DNA of 64,000 bases from Cellulomonas sp. RIT-PI-Y. GTDB lineage: Bacteria; Actinomycetota; Actinomycetes; Actinomycetales; Cellulomonadaceae. Position numbers and translations under genes: made by a program. Numbering within the stretch: position 1 is the first letter of the stretch; every line of letters starts with the position of its first letter. Below are positions 28,358 to 37,000 of the stretch, one piece after another. The stretch covers positions 1 through 64,000 of the forward strand of contig NZ_JANZKP010000011.1 in NCBI RefSeq assembly GCF_025642745.1, written 5' to 3'. Below the pieces are notes generated by a model. That model was not told the origin of the DNA. It saw only the letters and a list, made by a program, of their open reading frames with translations, and searched no databases.

Positions 28358-30103
28358 TCACCCGAGGCGCAGCCACACGGTGGTGTCGCCGGGCAGCTCG
28401 TCGCCGGGGTCGGCGTCGCCGGTCAGGCCGGAGGACAGCAGCACCTGCGCGCCGGTGGGCAGCGGCACCGGGGTCGAGCCCAGGTTGGCCACTACCAGGA
28501 CGTCGCGGTTGCGGAAGGCGATCACCTGGTCGGTGCCGGCGTACTCCTCGGCCCAGACCATGCCGCCCAGGCCGAGGCCCAGCTCGCGGCGCAGGCGGAG
28601 GGTCTCGCGGTACAGCTCCAGGGTGGAGCCGTCCTGACCGGTCTGGACATCGGCGGCGTAGGCCTTCCACTCCTCCGGCTGGGGCAGCCAGGTCAGCCCG
28701 GTGGGGGAGTAGCCCATCGCCGGGGCGTCGGCCTCCCAGGGCAGCGGCACCCGGCACCCGTCACGGCCCCGCTCGGCACCGTTGGTCCGGAAGAACGCCG
28801 GGTCCTCGCGCAGCTCGTCGTCCAGCGAGGTGTGCTCCGGCAGGCCGAGCTCCTCGCCCTGGTAGAGGTAGGCCGAGCCCGGCAGGCCGAGCAGCAGCAG
28901 GCTGGCGGCGCGGCCACGGCGCAGGCCGAGCTCCTCGTCCGGCTGCGGGTCGGTGCGGCCGATGCCGTTCGGGCGGTCGCCCGGCGTGGGCAGGCCGAGA
29001 CGGGACGGGTGCCGGACCACGTCGTGGTTGGACAGCACCCAGGTGGTCGGGGCGCCGACCGAGTCGTTGACCTGGTACGACGCGGCGATGATCTCGCGAA
29101 GCGCCGGGGCGTTCCAGCCGGTGGCCAGGAAGGCGAAGTTGAACGCCTGGTGCATCTCGTCCGGGCGCACGTAGCGGGCCAGGCGGGACAGCGGGTCGAC
29201 CCAGGCCTCGGCGACCAGCATCCGGTCCCCGTCGTACTCGTCCAGGATCCTGCGCCAGGCGCGGTAGATCTCGTGCACGCCGTCCTGGTCGAACATCGGC
29301 CCCTGGTTGCCGCCGCCGCCGGATACCGACTCGGGGTCCCCGTCCGCCGCGTCGTCAGTCCCGTCGATCATCGAGACGTGCCCGTCCCAGTCCGGCAGGC
29401 CGTCGGCCTTGACCATGCCGTGCGCGACGTCGATCCGGAAGCCGTCGACACCCCGGTCCAGCCAGAACCGCAGCACCGACTCGAACTCGGCGCGCACCTC
29501 CGGGTTGGTCCAGTCCAGGTCCGGCTGCTTCGAGTCGAACATGTGCAGGTACCACTGGCGGTCGGCGGTGCCGTGCCGCTCCTCGGAGAGCCGGGTCCAG
29601 GCGGGGCCGCCGAAGATCGACTGCCAGTTGTTCGGGGGCAGCTCGCCGTCGGCACCCTTGCCCTCCCGGAACAGGTAGCGCGCGCGCTCCGGGGAGCCCG
29701 GCTCGGTCCTCAGCGCCTCCTGGAACCACACGTGCTCGTCCGAGCTGTGGTTCGGCACCATGTCGACCACGACCTTCAGGCCCAGGTCGTGCGCCCGGGT
29801 CAGCAGGGCGTCGAAGTCGGCCAGGGTCCCGAACAGCGGGTCGACGTCGCGGTAGTCGGAGACGTCGTAACCGGCGTCGGCCTGCGGGGAGCGGTAGAAC
29901 GGGGACAGCCACACCGCGTCCACGCCCAGGGCGGCCAGGTGGTCCAGGCGGCCGGTGATGCCGGGCAGGTCACCGATGCCGTCGCCGTTCGCGTCGGCGA
30001 AGGAGCGCGGATAGACCTGGTAGATCACCGCGTCGCGCCACCACTCGCCGTGGTCGGGGCCGGGGGCGTGCACAGCGAGCGTGCGGGAGTCGAGCGTGGT
30101 CAC
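28358..30103 (-). CDS. GH13 alpha-glucosidase
   Basis: A 581-residue intracellular glycoside hydrolase family 13 enzyme with no signal peptide. It probably splits glucose from maltose, maltodextrins or related alpha-glucosides brought in by the neighbouring transporter. Catalytic residues fit the family: nucleophile Asp225 (GFRIDVAHG), acid/base Glu299 (VAEAW) and Asp361 (SNHD). It starts at GTG 30103, 21 bases after malR, and is transcribed with it. Linkage preference (alpha-1,4, -1,6 or sucrose) cannot be assigned with confidence. Confidence 0.92.
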   Translation of the reverse strand: MTTLDSRTLAVHAPGPDHGEWWRDAVIYQVYPRSFADANGDGIGDLPGITGRLDHLAALGVDAVWLSPFYRSPQADAGYDVSDYRDVDPLFGTLADFDALLTRAHDLGLKVVVDMVPNHSSDEHVWFQEALRTEPGSPERARYLFREGKGADGELPPNNWQSIFGGPAWTRLSEERHGTADRQWYLHMFDSKQPDLDWTNPEVRAEFESVLRFWLDRGVDGFRIDVAHGMVKADGLPDWDGHVSMIDGTDDAADGDPESVSGGGGNQGPMFDQDGVHEIYRAWRRILDEYDGDRMLVAEAWVDPLSRLARYVRPDEMHQAFNFAFLATGWNAPALREIIAASYQVNDSVGAPTTWVLSNHDVVRHPSRLGLPTPGDRPNGIGRTDPQPDEELGLRRGRAASLLLLGLPGSAYLYQGEELGLPEHTSLDDELREDPAFFRTNGAERGRDGCRVPLPWEADAPAMGYSPTGLTWLPQPEEWKAYAADVQTGQDGSTLELYRETLRLRRELGLGLGGMVWAEEYAGTDQVIAFRNRDVLVVANLGSTPVPLPTGAQVLLSSGLTGDADPGDELPGDTTVWLRLG

Positions 30104-30124
30104 AGGGGAAGTGCCTTCCGGATC

Positions 30125-31156
30125 TCAGAGGGGAGCGGAGCTGGTCGACCCACGGACGATCAGCTCGGGGTGGAACAGGAGTTCGTTGCGCGAGGTCGGC
30201 GTTCCGGCGATCTCGCTCATCAGCGCGGCGACCGCGGCGCGGCCCATGGCCTGCACCGGCTGGCGCACGGTGGTCAGCGGCGGATCGGTGAAGCCGATCA
30301 GCACCGAGTCGTCGAAGCCGACCACCGACAGGTCCTCCGGCACCCGCAGCCCGCGTTGGCGGGCGGTGCGGATCACGCCGAGGGCCATCAGGTCGGAACC
30401 GCAGATGATCGCGGTGTGCCCGCTGTCCAGCAGCTCGTGCGCGGCGGTGGCGCCGCCCTCGACGGTGAACAGCGTGGAGACCACGTGCTCGCTGTCGTCG
30501 GTGAGGTCGAGCCGTTCGCGCAGCGCGTCGGCGAAGGCCTGCCGCTTGCGCCGGGCGGGGACGAACCGCTCCGGGCCGATCGCCAGGCCGATCCGCCGGT
30601 GGCCGAGGGACAGCAGGTGCCGCATGGCCTGGTCGATCGCCACCGAGTCGTCCGCCGCCACGGTGGGGGCGTCGATGCCGGGGGCCGAGCCGTTGACCAG
30701 GACGATCGGCAGCCCCCGGCCGCGCAGGGCCAGGTAGCGGTCGATCGGCTGGTGGGTGTCGGCGTGCAGGCCGGACAGGAAGATGATCCCGGCGACGTCG
30801 TGCTCCAGCAGGATCTCGACGTACTGGTCCTCGGTGGTGCCACCGGGCTGCTGGGCGCACAGCAGGGGGGTGAACCCGCGCTGGGTCAGCACCGACTCGA
30901 TCACCTGGGCGAAGGCGGGGAAGACCGGGTTGGACAGCTCGGGCACCACCAGGCCCACCAGCCCGGTCGAGCGGGGTCGCAGCTTGTCCGGCCGCTCGTA
31001 GCCGAGCAGGTCCATCGCCGTGATCACCGCCTGCCGGGCGGTCACGGACACGCCGGGCTTCCCGTTCAGCACACGGGACACGGTCGCAGTGGAGACGCCT
31101 GCCTGTTCGGCGAGGTCGGTCAGCCGGGTACGCACGCCGGGGAGCGTAGAAGACAC
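30125..31156 (-). CDS. malR: LacI-family repressor of the maltose genes
   Basis: A 343-residue LacI/GalR regulator. The N-terminal helix-turn-helix reads LTDLAEQAGVSTATVSRVLN, followed by a hinge helix and a periplasmic-binding-protein-like effector domain. It starts at GTG 31156 behind GAGGAGG. It is divergent from malEFG, and the shared region holds TTGCAA-type operators, so it most likely represses both directions and is released by maltose or a related sugar. Effector identity is inferred from context. Confidence 0.92.
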   Translation of the reverse strand: MSSTLPGVRTRLTDLAEQAGVSTATVSRVLNGKPGVSVTARQAVITAMDLLGYERPDKLRPRSTGLVGLVVPELSNPVFPAFAQVIESVLTQRGFTPLLCAQQPGGTTEDQYVEILLEHDVAGIIFLSGLHADTHQPIDRYLALRGRGLPIVLVNGSAPGIDAPTVAADDSVAIDQAMRHLLSLGHRRIGLAIGPERFVPARRKRQAFADALRERLDLTDDSEHVVSTLFTVEGGATAAHELLDSGHTAIICGSDLMALGVIRTARQRGLRVPEDLSVVGFDDSVLIGFTDPPLTTVRQPVQAMGRAAVAALMSEIAGTPTSRNELLFHPELIVRGSTSSAPL

Positions 31157-31218
31157 CGGACCTCCTCGTCGTCATCGTCCGTGGTCCATCGGAGTGTGTC
31201 ACTCGGTTGCGGGCGGTT

Positions 31219-31292
31219 CTTGCAAGGCGTTGCAACCGATGCCTGAAAGTTACCGTAACGGCTTGCAAGAGTTGCTGCAACGACGTTACGGT
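31219..31292. promoter_or_regulatory. MalR operators and malEFG promoter
   Basis: CTTGCAAG (31219-31226) with GTTGCAAC (31229-31236), and CTTGCAAG (31262-31269) with GTTGCTGCAAC (31271-31281), form two composite LacI-type operators. Between them is another palindrome, GTTACCGTAAC (31249-31259). A promoter TTGCAA (31263-31268), 18-base spacer, TACGGT (31287-31292) lies inside the second operator, so repressor binding would cover the -35 region. Confidence 0.75.
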
Positions 31293-31363
31293 CCGGTACA
31301 CCGAGCCAGCGCGGGGCGGTCCCGCCGAGCGCTGGACCCCCGTCAACACTTGGGAGACTCACG

Positions 31364-32590
31364 ATGCGACGGAGCATCTCCGCCGTGGCCGTCATGGCTG
31401 GCCTGGCGCTCACCCTCACCGCCTGCTCGTCCGGCGACGACACCTCGTCGGACGACTCCTCGACCGCCGCCGCCGGCGACGGCTCGACGCTCACCATCTG
31501 GGTCGACGAGACCCGCCAGGACGCCGTGGAGGCCGCTGCGGAGGACTTTACCGCCGAGACCGGCACCAAGGTCGAGACGGTGCTGAAGAACTACGACGAC
31601 ATCCGGACCGACTTCATCTCCCAGGTGCCGACCGGCAAGGGCCCGGACATCACCGTCGGCGCCCACGACTGGCTCGGCGAGCTGACCAAGAACGGCGTCG
31701 TCGCCCCGATCGAGCTCGGCGACCTGGCCGACGAGTTCGAGGACGTCTCGGTCCAGGCCTTCACCCAGGACGGCCAGGTCTACGGCCTGCCCTACGCGGT
31801 GGAGAACATCGGCCTGATCCGCAACACCGCGCTCGCCGCGGACGCGCCGACCACCTGGGACGACATGATCGCCGCCGGCCAGGCCGCGGGCACCCAGTAC
31901 CCGGTGCTGATCCAGACCGGCGAGGAGGGCGACCCCTACACCTACTACCCGCTGCAGACCTCCTTCGGCGCCCCGGTGTTCGAGCAGAACGACGACGGCT
32001 CCTACAACTCGACGCTGGCCCTGGGCGGCGCGAACGGCGAGGCCTTCGCCGGATGGCTGGCCGAGCAGGGGGCCGCGGGCACCCTGGACACCGCGATCAC
32101 CTACGACATCGCGCTCGAGGCGTTCAAGAACGGTCAGTCGCCGTTCATCATCGGCGGTCCGTGGATGCTCGACTCCTTCGAGGGCCTGGACCTGGCCGTC
32201 TCCGCCATCCCGTCCGCGGGTGGCCAGGACGCGCAGCCGTTCGCGGGCGTGCAGGGCTTCTACGTCTCCGCGCAGAGCCAGAACGCGCTGCTGGCGAACG
32301 ACTTCCTGCTGAACTACATGTCGACCGAGGACGCGCAGCTCGCGCTGTACGAGGCCGGCCACCGTGTCCCGGCGCTGACCGCGGCCGCCGACACTGCCTC
32401 CGCCGACCCGGTCACCGCCGGCTTCCGTGAGGTCGGCGCCAACGCCGTGCCGATGCCGTCCATCCCGGAGATGGCCTCCGTGTGGACCTACTGGGGCGTG
32501 ACCGAGGCCGCGGCCATCACCGGCGCGCAGGACCCGACCGCCGCCTGGCAGAAGATGGTCACCGACATCCAGGGTGCCATCGGCGGCTGA
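31364..32590 (+). CDS. malE: maltose/maltodextrin-binding lipoprotein
   Basis: A 408-residue solute-binding protein of the family 1 (MalE) type. The signal peptide ends in a lipobox with Cys21, so it is anchored to the outer face of the membrane. A Ser/Asp-rich linker follows. The mature part shows typical motifs such as YGLPYAVENIGLIRN and FIIGGPWML. It captures maltose or maltodextrins for MalFG. The first gene of its operon, it is followed by a strong hairpin before malF, which should favour a high binding protein to permease ratio. Confidence 0.94.
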   Translation: MRRSISAVAVMAGLALTLTACSSGDDTSSDDSSTAAAGDGSTLTIWVDETRQDAVEAAAEDFTAETGTKVETVLKNYDDIRTDFISQVPTGKGPDITVGAHDWLGELTKNGVVAPIELGDLADEFEDVSVQAFTQDGQVYGLPYAVENIGLIRNTALAADAPTTWDDMIAAGQAAGTQYPVLIQTGEEGDPYTYYPLQTSFGAPVFEQNDDGSYNSTLALGGANGEAFAGWLAEQGAAGTLDTAITYDIALEAFKNGQSPFIIGGPWMLDSFEGLDLAVSAIPSAGGQDAQPFAGVQGFYVSAQSQNALLANDFLLNYMSTEDAQLALYEAGHRVPALTAAADTASADPVTAGFREVGANAVPMPSIPEMASVWTYWGVTEAAAITGAQDPTAAWQKMVTDIQGAIGG

Positions 32591-32599
32591 ACCGCCTGA

Positions 32600-32637
32600 C
32601 GTGGCCGGTGCGGGGAACGATCCCCGCACCGGCCACG
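32600..32637 (+). terminator. malE-malF intergenic hairpin
   Basis: A perfect 17-bp stem (32600-32616 with 32621-32637) and a four-base loop ACGA sit in the 86-base gap inside the operon. It probably attenuates transcription and protects malE mRNA 3' ends. Confidence 0.8.
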
Positions 32638-32676
32638 CACGTTCCCACCAGCTCGTGAACCGCCCCGGAGGCACCG

Positions 32677-34275
32677 ATGCCCACCCCTGAGTCCACCGCG
32701 GTCGCGCCCCGGAAGCGCCGCGGCCGCGACCTCTCGCACGCCCGCGACTTCCGCCCCGGCTTCCTGGTGAAGCTGGTGCTGGTCGCGCTGATCGACGCCT
32801 TCGGGATCTACGGCATCCTCGCCGCCTGGAACCAGGAGGCCTGGGGCATCCTCACCTCGATGGTGGTGCTGCTGGCGGTCACCAACTGGGTGTACTTCGC
32901 CAAGAAGGCGCTGCCGCTGAAGTACGTGCTGCCCGGCCTGGTCTTCCTGCTGGTCTACCAGGTCTACGTGATGGCCTACACCGGCTACGTCGCGTTCACG
33001 AACTACGGTGACGGCCACAACTCCACCAAGTCCCAGGCCGTCGAGGCGCTGCTGGTGCAGAACGAGCGCCGGGTCGAGGGCACCGAGTCCTACCAGCTGA
33101 CCGTGGTCGGCTCCGGCGACGAGCTCGGCTTCGCGGTGCTGGACGCCGACGGCGACGTCCGCGTCGGCACCGCCGAGCAGCCCCTGGAGGAGGTCGACGC
33201 GACCGTCGACGCCGGCCAGGTCACCGCGGTCCCCGGCTTCGACGTGCTGGACCGCACCACCGTGCTGGAGCGCCAGGACGAGGTCACCAGCCTCCGGGTG
33301 CCGATCTCCGACGACCCGAACGACGGATCGATCCGCACCCAGGACGCCCGCACCGGATACGTGTCCGAGTCGACGCTGCACTACGACGCCGACGCCGACA
33401 CCCTGACCGACTCCACCACCGGCACCGTCTACTCCCCGAACGACCACGGGCAGTTCGAGGCCGAGGACGGCAGCACGCTGGCGGTCGGCTGGCGGGTGTT
33501 CGTCGGCGGGGAGAACTTCACCACCGCCTTCACCGACAGCCGGTACGCCGCACCGTTCTGGAAGATCCTGGTCTGGACTTTCGCCTTCGCGATCGGCTCG
33601 GTGGCGACCACGTTCCTGCTCGGCCTGTTCCTGGCCGTGGTGTTCAACGACGTGCGCCTGCGCGGCCGGAAGGTCTACCGCACGCTGCTGATCCTGCCGT
33701 ACGCCATCCCCGGCTTCCTGGGCGCGCTGCTCTGGGCCGGCATGCTGAACCGCAAGTTCGGCTTCATCAACGAGGTGATCCTCGGCGGGGCCAACATCGG
33801 CTGGCTGACCGATCCGGTGCTGGCCAAACTCGCGGTGCTGGGCGTCAACCTCTGGCTCGGCTTCCCGTACATGTTCCTGATCTGCACCGGTGCGCTGCAG
33901 TCGCTGCCCGGTGACGTGATGGAGGCGGCCAAGATCGACGGCGCGAGCCCGTGGCGGGCGTTCCGGTCGGTGACCATGCCGCTGCTGCTGGTCTCGACCA
34001 CCCCGCTGCTGATCAGCAGCTTCGCCTTCAACTTCAACAACTTCACGCTGATCTACATGCTGACCGGCGGCGGGCCACGGTTCTCCGACGCCTCCGTGCC
34101 GCTCGGCCACACCGACATCCTGATCTCGATGGTCTACAACATCGCCGGGGTGGACGGGAACAGCCAGAAGAACTACGGCCTGGCGAGCGCGCTGTCGATC
34201 ATGATCTTCGTGATCGTCGGCGGGATCTCGGCCCTGGCCTTCCGCAAGACCCGTCAGCTGGAGGAGCTCAACTGA
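32677..34275 (+). CDS. malF: maltose ABC transporter permease with large extracytoplasmic loop
   Basis: A 532-residue permease. Three N-terminal membrane segments are followed by a ~190-residue extracytoplasmic insertion (about residues 110-285), the equivalent of the MalF P2 loop that contacts the binding protein. Five or so further membrane segments carry the EAA-loop ATPase-docking motif (EAAKIDGASPWRAF). GGAGG precedes the ATG. Its stop overlaps malG by one base (TGATG). No ABC ATPase gene lies in this operon, so a shared MsiK-like ATPase encoded elsewhere is expected. Confidence 0.94.
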   Translation: MPTPESTAVAPRKRRGRDLSHARDFRPGFLVKLVLVALIDAFGIYGILAAWNQEAWGILTSMVVLLAVTNWVYFAKKALPLKYVLPGLVFLLVYQVYVMAYTGYVAFTNYGDGHNSTKSQAVEALLVQNERRVEGTESYQLTVVGSGDELGFAVLDADGDVRVGTAEQPLEEVDATVDAGQVTAVPGFDVLDRTTVLERQDEVTSLRVPISDDPNDGSIRTQDARTGYVSESTLHYDADADTLTDSTTGTVYSPNDHGQFEAEDGSTLAVGWRVFVGGENFTTAFTDSRYAAPFWKILVWTFAFAIGSVATTFLLGLFLAVVFNDVRLRGRKVYRTLLILPYAIPGFLGALLWAGMLNRKFGFINEVILGGANIGWLTDPVLAKLAVLGVNLWLGFPYMFLICTGALQSLPGDVMEAAKIDGASPWRAFRSVTMPLLLVSTTPLLISSFAFNFNNFTLIYMLTGGGPRFSDASVPLGHTDILISMVYNIAGVDGNSQKNYGLASALSIMIFVIVGGISALAFRKTRQLEELN

Positions 34276-35156
34276 TGTCTGCGACGACTCCTGACCACAG
34301 CCGGCTGTCCGCCGGCCGCTGGGTGCGCGAACTGGGCTGGCGGCACCTGATCGGCGTGATCTTCGTGATCTACGCCGCGTTTCCGCTGATCTACCTGGTG
34401 TCCGCCTCGCTGTCCTCCGGCGGCACGCTGACCGGGTCGAACAGCCTGTTCACCGACGTGACCGGGTCGAACTTCAGCACGCTGTTCGACACCACCAAGT
34501 TCTGGACCTGGCTGGGCAACTCGCTGATCATCTCGGTCGCCTCCTCGGTGGGCGCCATGCTGCTCGGCGCCGCCGCGGCCTACGCGTTCAGCCGGTTCCG
34601 GTTCCGGGGCCGCCGGTCGTCGCTGACCGGGCTGCTGATCATCCAGATGTTCCCGCAGATGCTGGCGTTCGTGGCGATCTTCCTGCTGCTGCTCGGCCTG
34701 GGCGAGGTGTTCCCGGCGCTCGGCCTGAACGGCAAGCTCGGCCTGATCGCGGTGTACCTGGGCGGCGCGCTCGGGTCGAACACCTTCCTGATGTACGGCT
34801 TCTTCAACACCATCCCGCGCGAGCTGGACGAGGCCGCGAAGATCGACGGCGCCACCCACGCGCAGATCTACTGGACGATCATCCTGCGCCTGGTCGCGCC
34901 GATCCTGGCCGTGGTCACGCTACTGGCGTTCATCAGCACCTTCGGCGAGTTCATCGTCGCCCGGATCGTGCTGCCCGCCGAGTCCTCCTGGACCGTGGCG
35001 GTCGGCCTGTACTCGCTGGTCTCCGACCAGCTGGCCGCCAACTGGGGCGTGTTCGCCGCCGGTGCGGTGATCGCCGCGGTCCCGGTGCTCGCCCTGTTCC
35101 TGTTCCTGCAGAAGTACATCGTCGGCGGTCTGACCGCCGGTTCCGTGAAGGGTTGA
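34275..35156 (+). CDS. malG: maltose ABC transporter permease
   Basis: A 293-residue permease with six membrane segments and the EAA motif (DEAAKIDGATHAQIYW). The start is ATG 34275, overlapping the malF stop; an earlier in-frame ATG at 33951 lies inside malF. With MalF it forms the translocation pore. It is followed after three bases by a GH13 gene that starts with TTG. Confidence 0.94.
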   Translation: MSATTPDHSRLSAGRWVRELGWRHLIGVIFVIYAAFPLIYLVSASLSSGGTLTGSNSLFTDVTGSNFSTLFDTTKFWTWLGNSLIISVASSVGAMLLGAAAAYAFSRFRFRGRRSSLTGLLIIQMFPQMLAFVAIFLLLLGLGEVFPALGLNGKLGLIAVYLGGALGSNTFLMYGFFNTIPRELDEAAKIDGATHAQIYWTIILRLVAPILAVVTLLAFISTFGEFIVARIVLPAESSWTVAVGLYSLVSDQLAANWGVFAAGAVIAAVPVLALFLFLQKYIVGGLTAGSVKG

Positions 35157-35159
35157 TCC

Positions 35160-36971
35160 TTGCTCCAACCGCACCATGACGGGTCCGAGCTCTACGTCCC
35201 GTCCGGGACACCGCGGCTGGGGGAGGTGGTGCCGGTCCGGCTGCGCGTCCCCGGCCCGGCACCCGAGGCGGTCTGGCTCCGGGTGGTCGAGGACGGCGAG
35301 CCGCGGGTGTACCCCGCCGCGCTCGCCGACTCGACCCCCGACGAGCACTGGTTCACCGCCGACGTCCGGGTGACCAACCCCGTCACGCAGTACCGCTTCC
35401 TGCTGGTCGGACCGCAGTACGACGGCGGCCAGGCCTGGCTGAACGGCGAGGGACTGATCGCCCGGGACGTGCCCGACGCCAGCGACTTCCGGCTCACCAC
35501 CACGGAGCCGGGACCGGTGTGGGCACGGGACGCGGTGGTCTACCAGGTGTTCCCGGACCGGTTCGCCCGTTCCGCCGCCGCCGACGACCGCGAGCTGCCG
35601 GACTGGGCGCTGCCCGCGCAGTGGGGCGACGAGCCGATCGGCGGCGGACCGGGCACCGGCACCCAGTTCTACGGCGGCGACCTGGCGGGCATCGAGGAGC
35701 ACCTGGACCACCTGCAGCGGCTGGGCGTCAGCACGCTCTACCTCACCCCGTCGTTCCCGGGCCGGTCCAACCACCGCTACGACGCCGCCACCTTCGACGC
35801 GATCGACCCGCTGCTCGGCGGGGACGACGCGCTGGCGTCGCTGGCGGAGGCCGTGCACGCCCGCGGCATGCGGATCGTCGGGGACCTCACCACCAATCAC
35901 ACCGGGGTGTCGCACGACTGGTTCCACCGCGCGCAGGACCCCGGATCGGAGGAGAACTCCTTCTACTACTGGACCGACACCGAGCCCGGGTACGTCGGCT
36001 GGCTCGGCCACGCCTCGCTGCCCAAGCTGAACCACAACGCGCCGGCGCTGACCGCCCGGATGGACTCGGTGGTCGCCCGCTACCTGGACCGGCCGTTCGG
36101 GCTGGACGGCTGGCGGATCGACGTGGCCAACATGACCGGCCGGCAGGGCGCCGACGACCTCACCCACGAGGTCTCCCGCCGGGTGCGCGCCACCATCGAG
36201 TCGGTGCGGCCGGACGGGGTGCTGATCGCCGAGCACTTCCACGACGCCGGAGCCGACCTGGTCGCCGGTGGCTGGCACGGCACGATGAACTACTCGGCGT
36301 TCACCCGCCCGGTGTGGAGCTGGCTGGCCGGCGACGTGCCCGGCATCCGGTACTCCGAGCTCCCGGTGCCGATCCCGCACCGCCGGGGCGCCGAGGTGGT
36401 CGCCGCGATGCGGGACTTCGGGGCGGCCGTGCCCTGGTCGGTCACCACCCGGCAGTGGAACCTGCTCGGCTCGCACGACACCCCGCGGATCCGCACCCTG
36501 CTCGGCGACGACAGCCGGGTCGAGGTCGCCGCCGGGCTGCTGTTCACCTACCCCGGCACTCCGGTCCTGTTCGCCGGGGACGAGGGCGGCGCGGTCGGCA
36601 GCAACGGAGAGCACGGCCGGGTCACCATGCCGTGGACGCAGATCGAGGCCGGTGGCGGTCCGGACTGGGACGCCGGCACCTTCGCGGTCTACCGGGCTCT
36701 GATCGCGCTGCGCTCCGAGCACCGGGCCCTGCGCGAGGGAGGCCTGCGCTGGGTGCTGGTCGAGGACGACGCGCTGGCCTTCCTGCGGGAGACCCGGGAC
36801 GAGCGCCTGCTGATCGTGGCCGCGCGGGCGCCGTGGGCCGGTGGCGAGCTGCCCGCGTCCCTGGGCTCGCCCGAGACGCTGTACGGGGGAGCCGACCTGA
36901 CGGTGACCGCAGCCGGGGCGCTCGCGGTCCCGGGCACCGGTCCCGGCTTCGGGGTCTGGCGCCTGCGCTGA
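35160..36971 (+). CDS. GH13 maltodextrin hydrolase (neopullulanase/cyclomaltodextrinase-like)
   Basis: A 603-residue cytoplasmic enzyme. Residues ~1-110 form an N-terminal beta domain like CBM34, followed by the GH13 barrel. Catalytic residues are Asp321 (DGWRIDVAN), Glu358 (LIAEHF) and Asp440 (GSHDTPR). The CBM34-GH13 arrangement fits cyclomaltodextrinase, neopullulanase or maltogenic amylase. The only usable start between the malG stop and the conserved N-terminus is TTG 35160, behind AAGGG, giving a rare start codon. As the last gene of malEFG it would shorten imported maltodextrins. Confidence 0.9.
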   Translation: MLQPHHDGSELYVPSGTPRLGEVVPVRLRVPGPAPEAVWLRVVEDGEPRVYPAALADSTPDEHWFTADVRVTNPVTQYRFLLVGPQYDGGQAWLNGEGLIARDVPDASDFRLTTTEPGPVWARDAVVYQVFPDRFARSAAADDRELPDWALPAQWGDEPIGGGPGTGTQFYGGDLAGIEEHLDHLQRLGVSTLYLTPSFPGRSNHRYDAATFDAIDPLLGGDDALASLAEAVHARGMRIVGDLTTNHTGVSHDWFHRAQDPGSEENSFYYWTDTEPGYVGWLGHASLPKLNHNAPALTARMDSVVARYLDRPFGLDGWRIDVANMTGRQGADDLTHEVSRRVRATIESVRPDGVLIAEHFHDAGADLVAGGWHGTMNYSAFTRPVWSWLAGDVPGIRYSELPVPIPHRRGAEVVAAMRDFGAAVPWSVTTRQWNLLGSHDTPRIRTLLGDDSRVEVAAGLLFTYPGTPVLFAGDEGGAVGSNGEHGRVTMPWTQIEAGGGPDWDAGTFAVYRALIALRSEHRALREGGLRWVLVEDDALAFLRETRDERLLIVAARAPWAGGELPASLGSPETLYGGADLTVTAAGALAVPGTGPGFGVWRLR

Positions 36972-36988
36972 GGCGGGGCGCGGGCGAT

Positions 36989-37000
36989 TAGGCTGAGCGC
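36989..37000 (+). promoter_or_regulatory. -10 element of dgt
   Basis: TAGGCT (36989-36994) is followed by six bases and GTG 37001, the leaderless layout. Confidence 0.6.
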
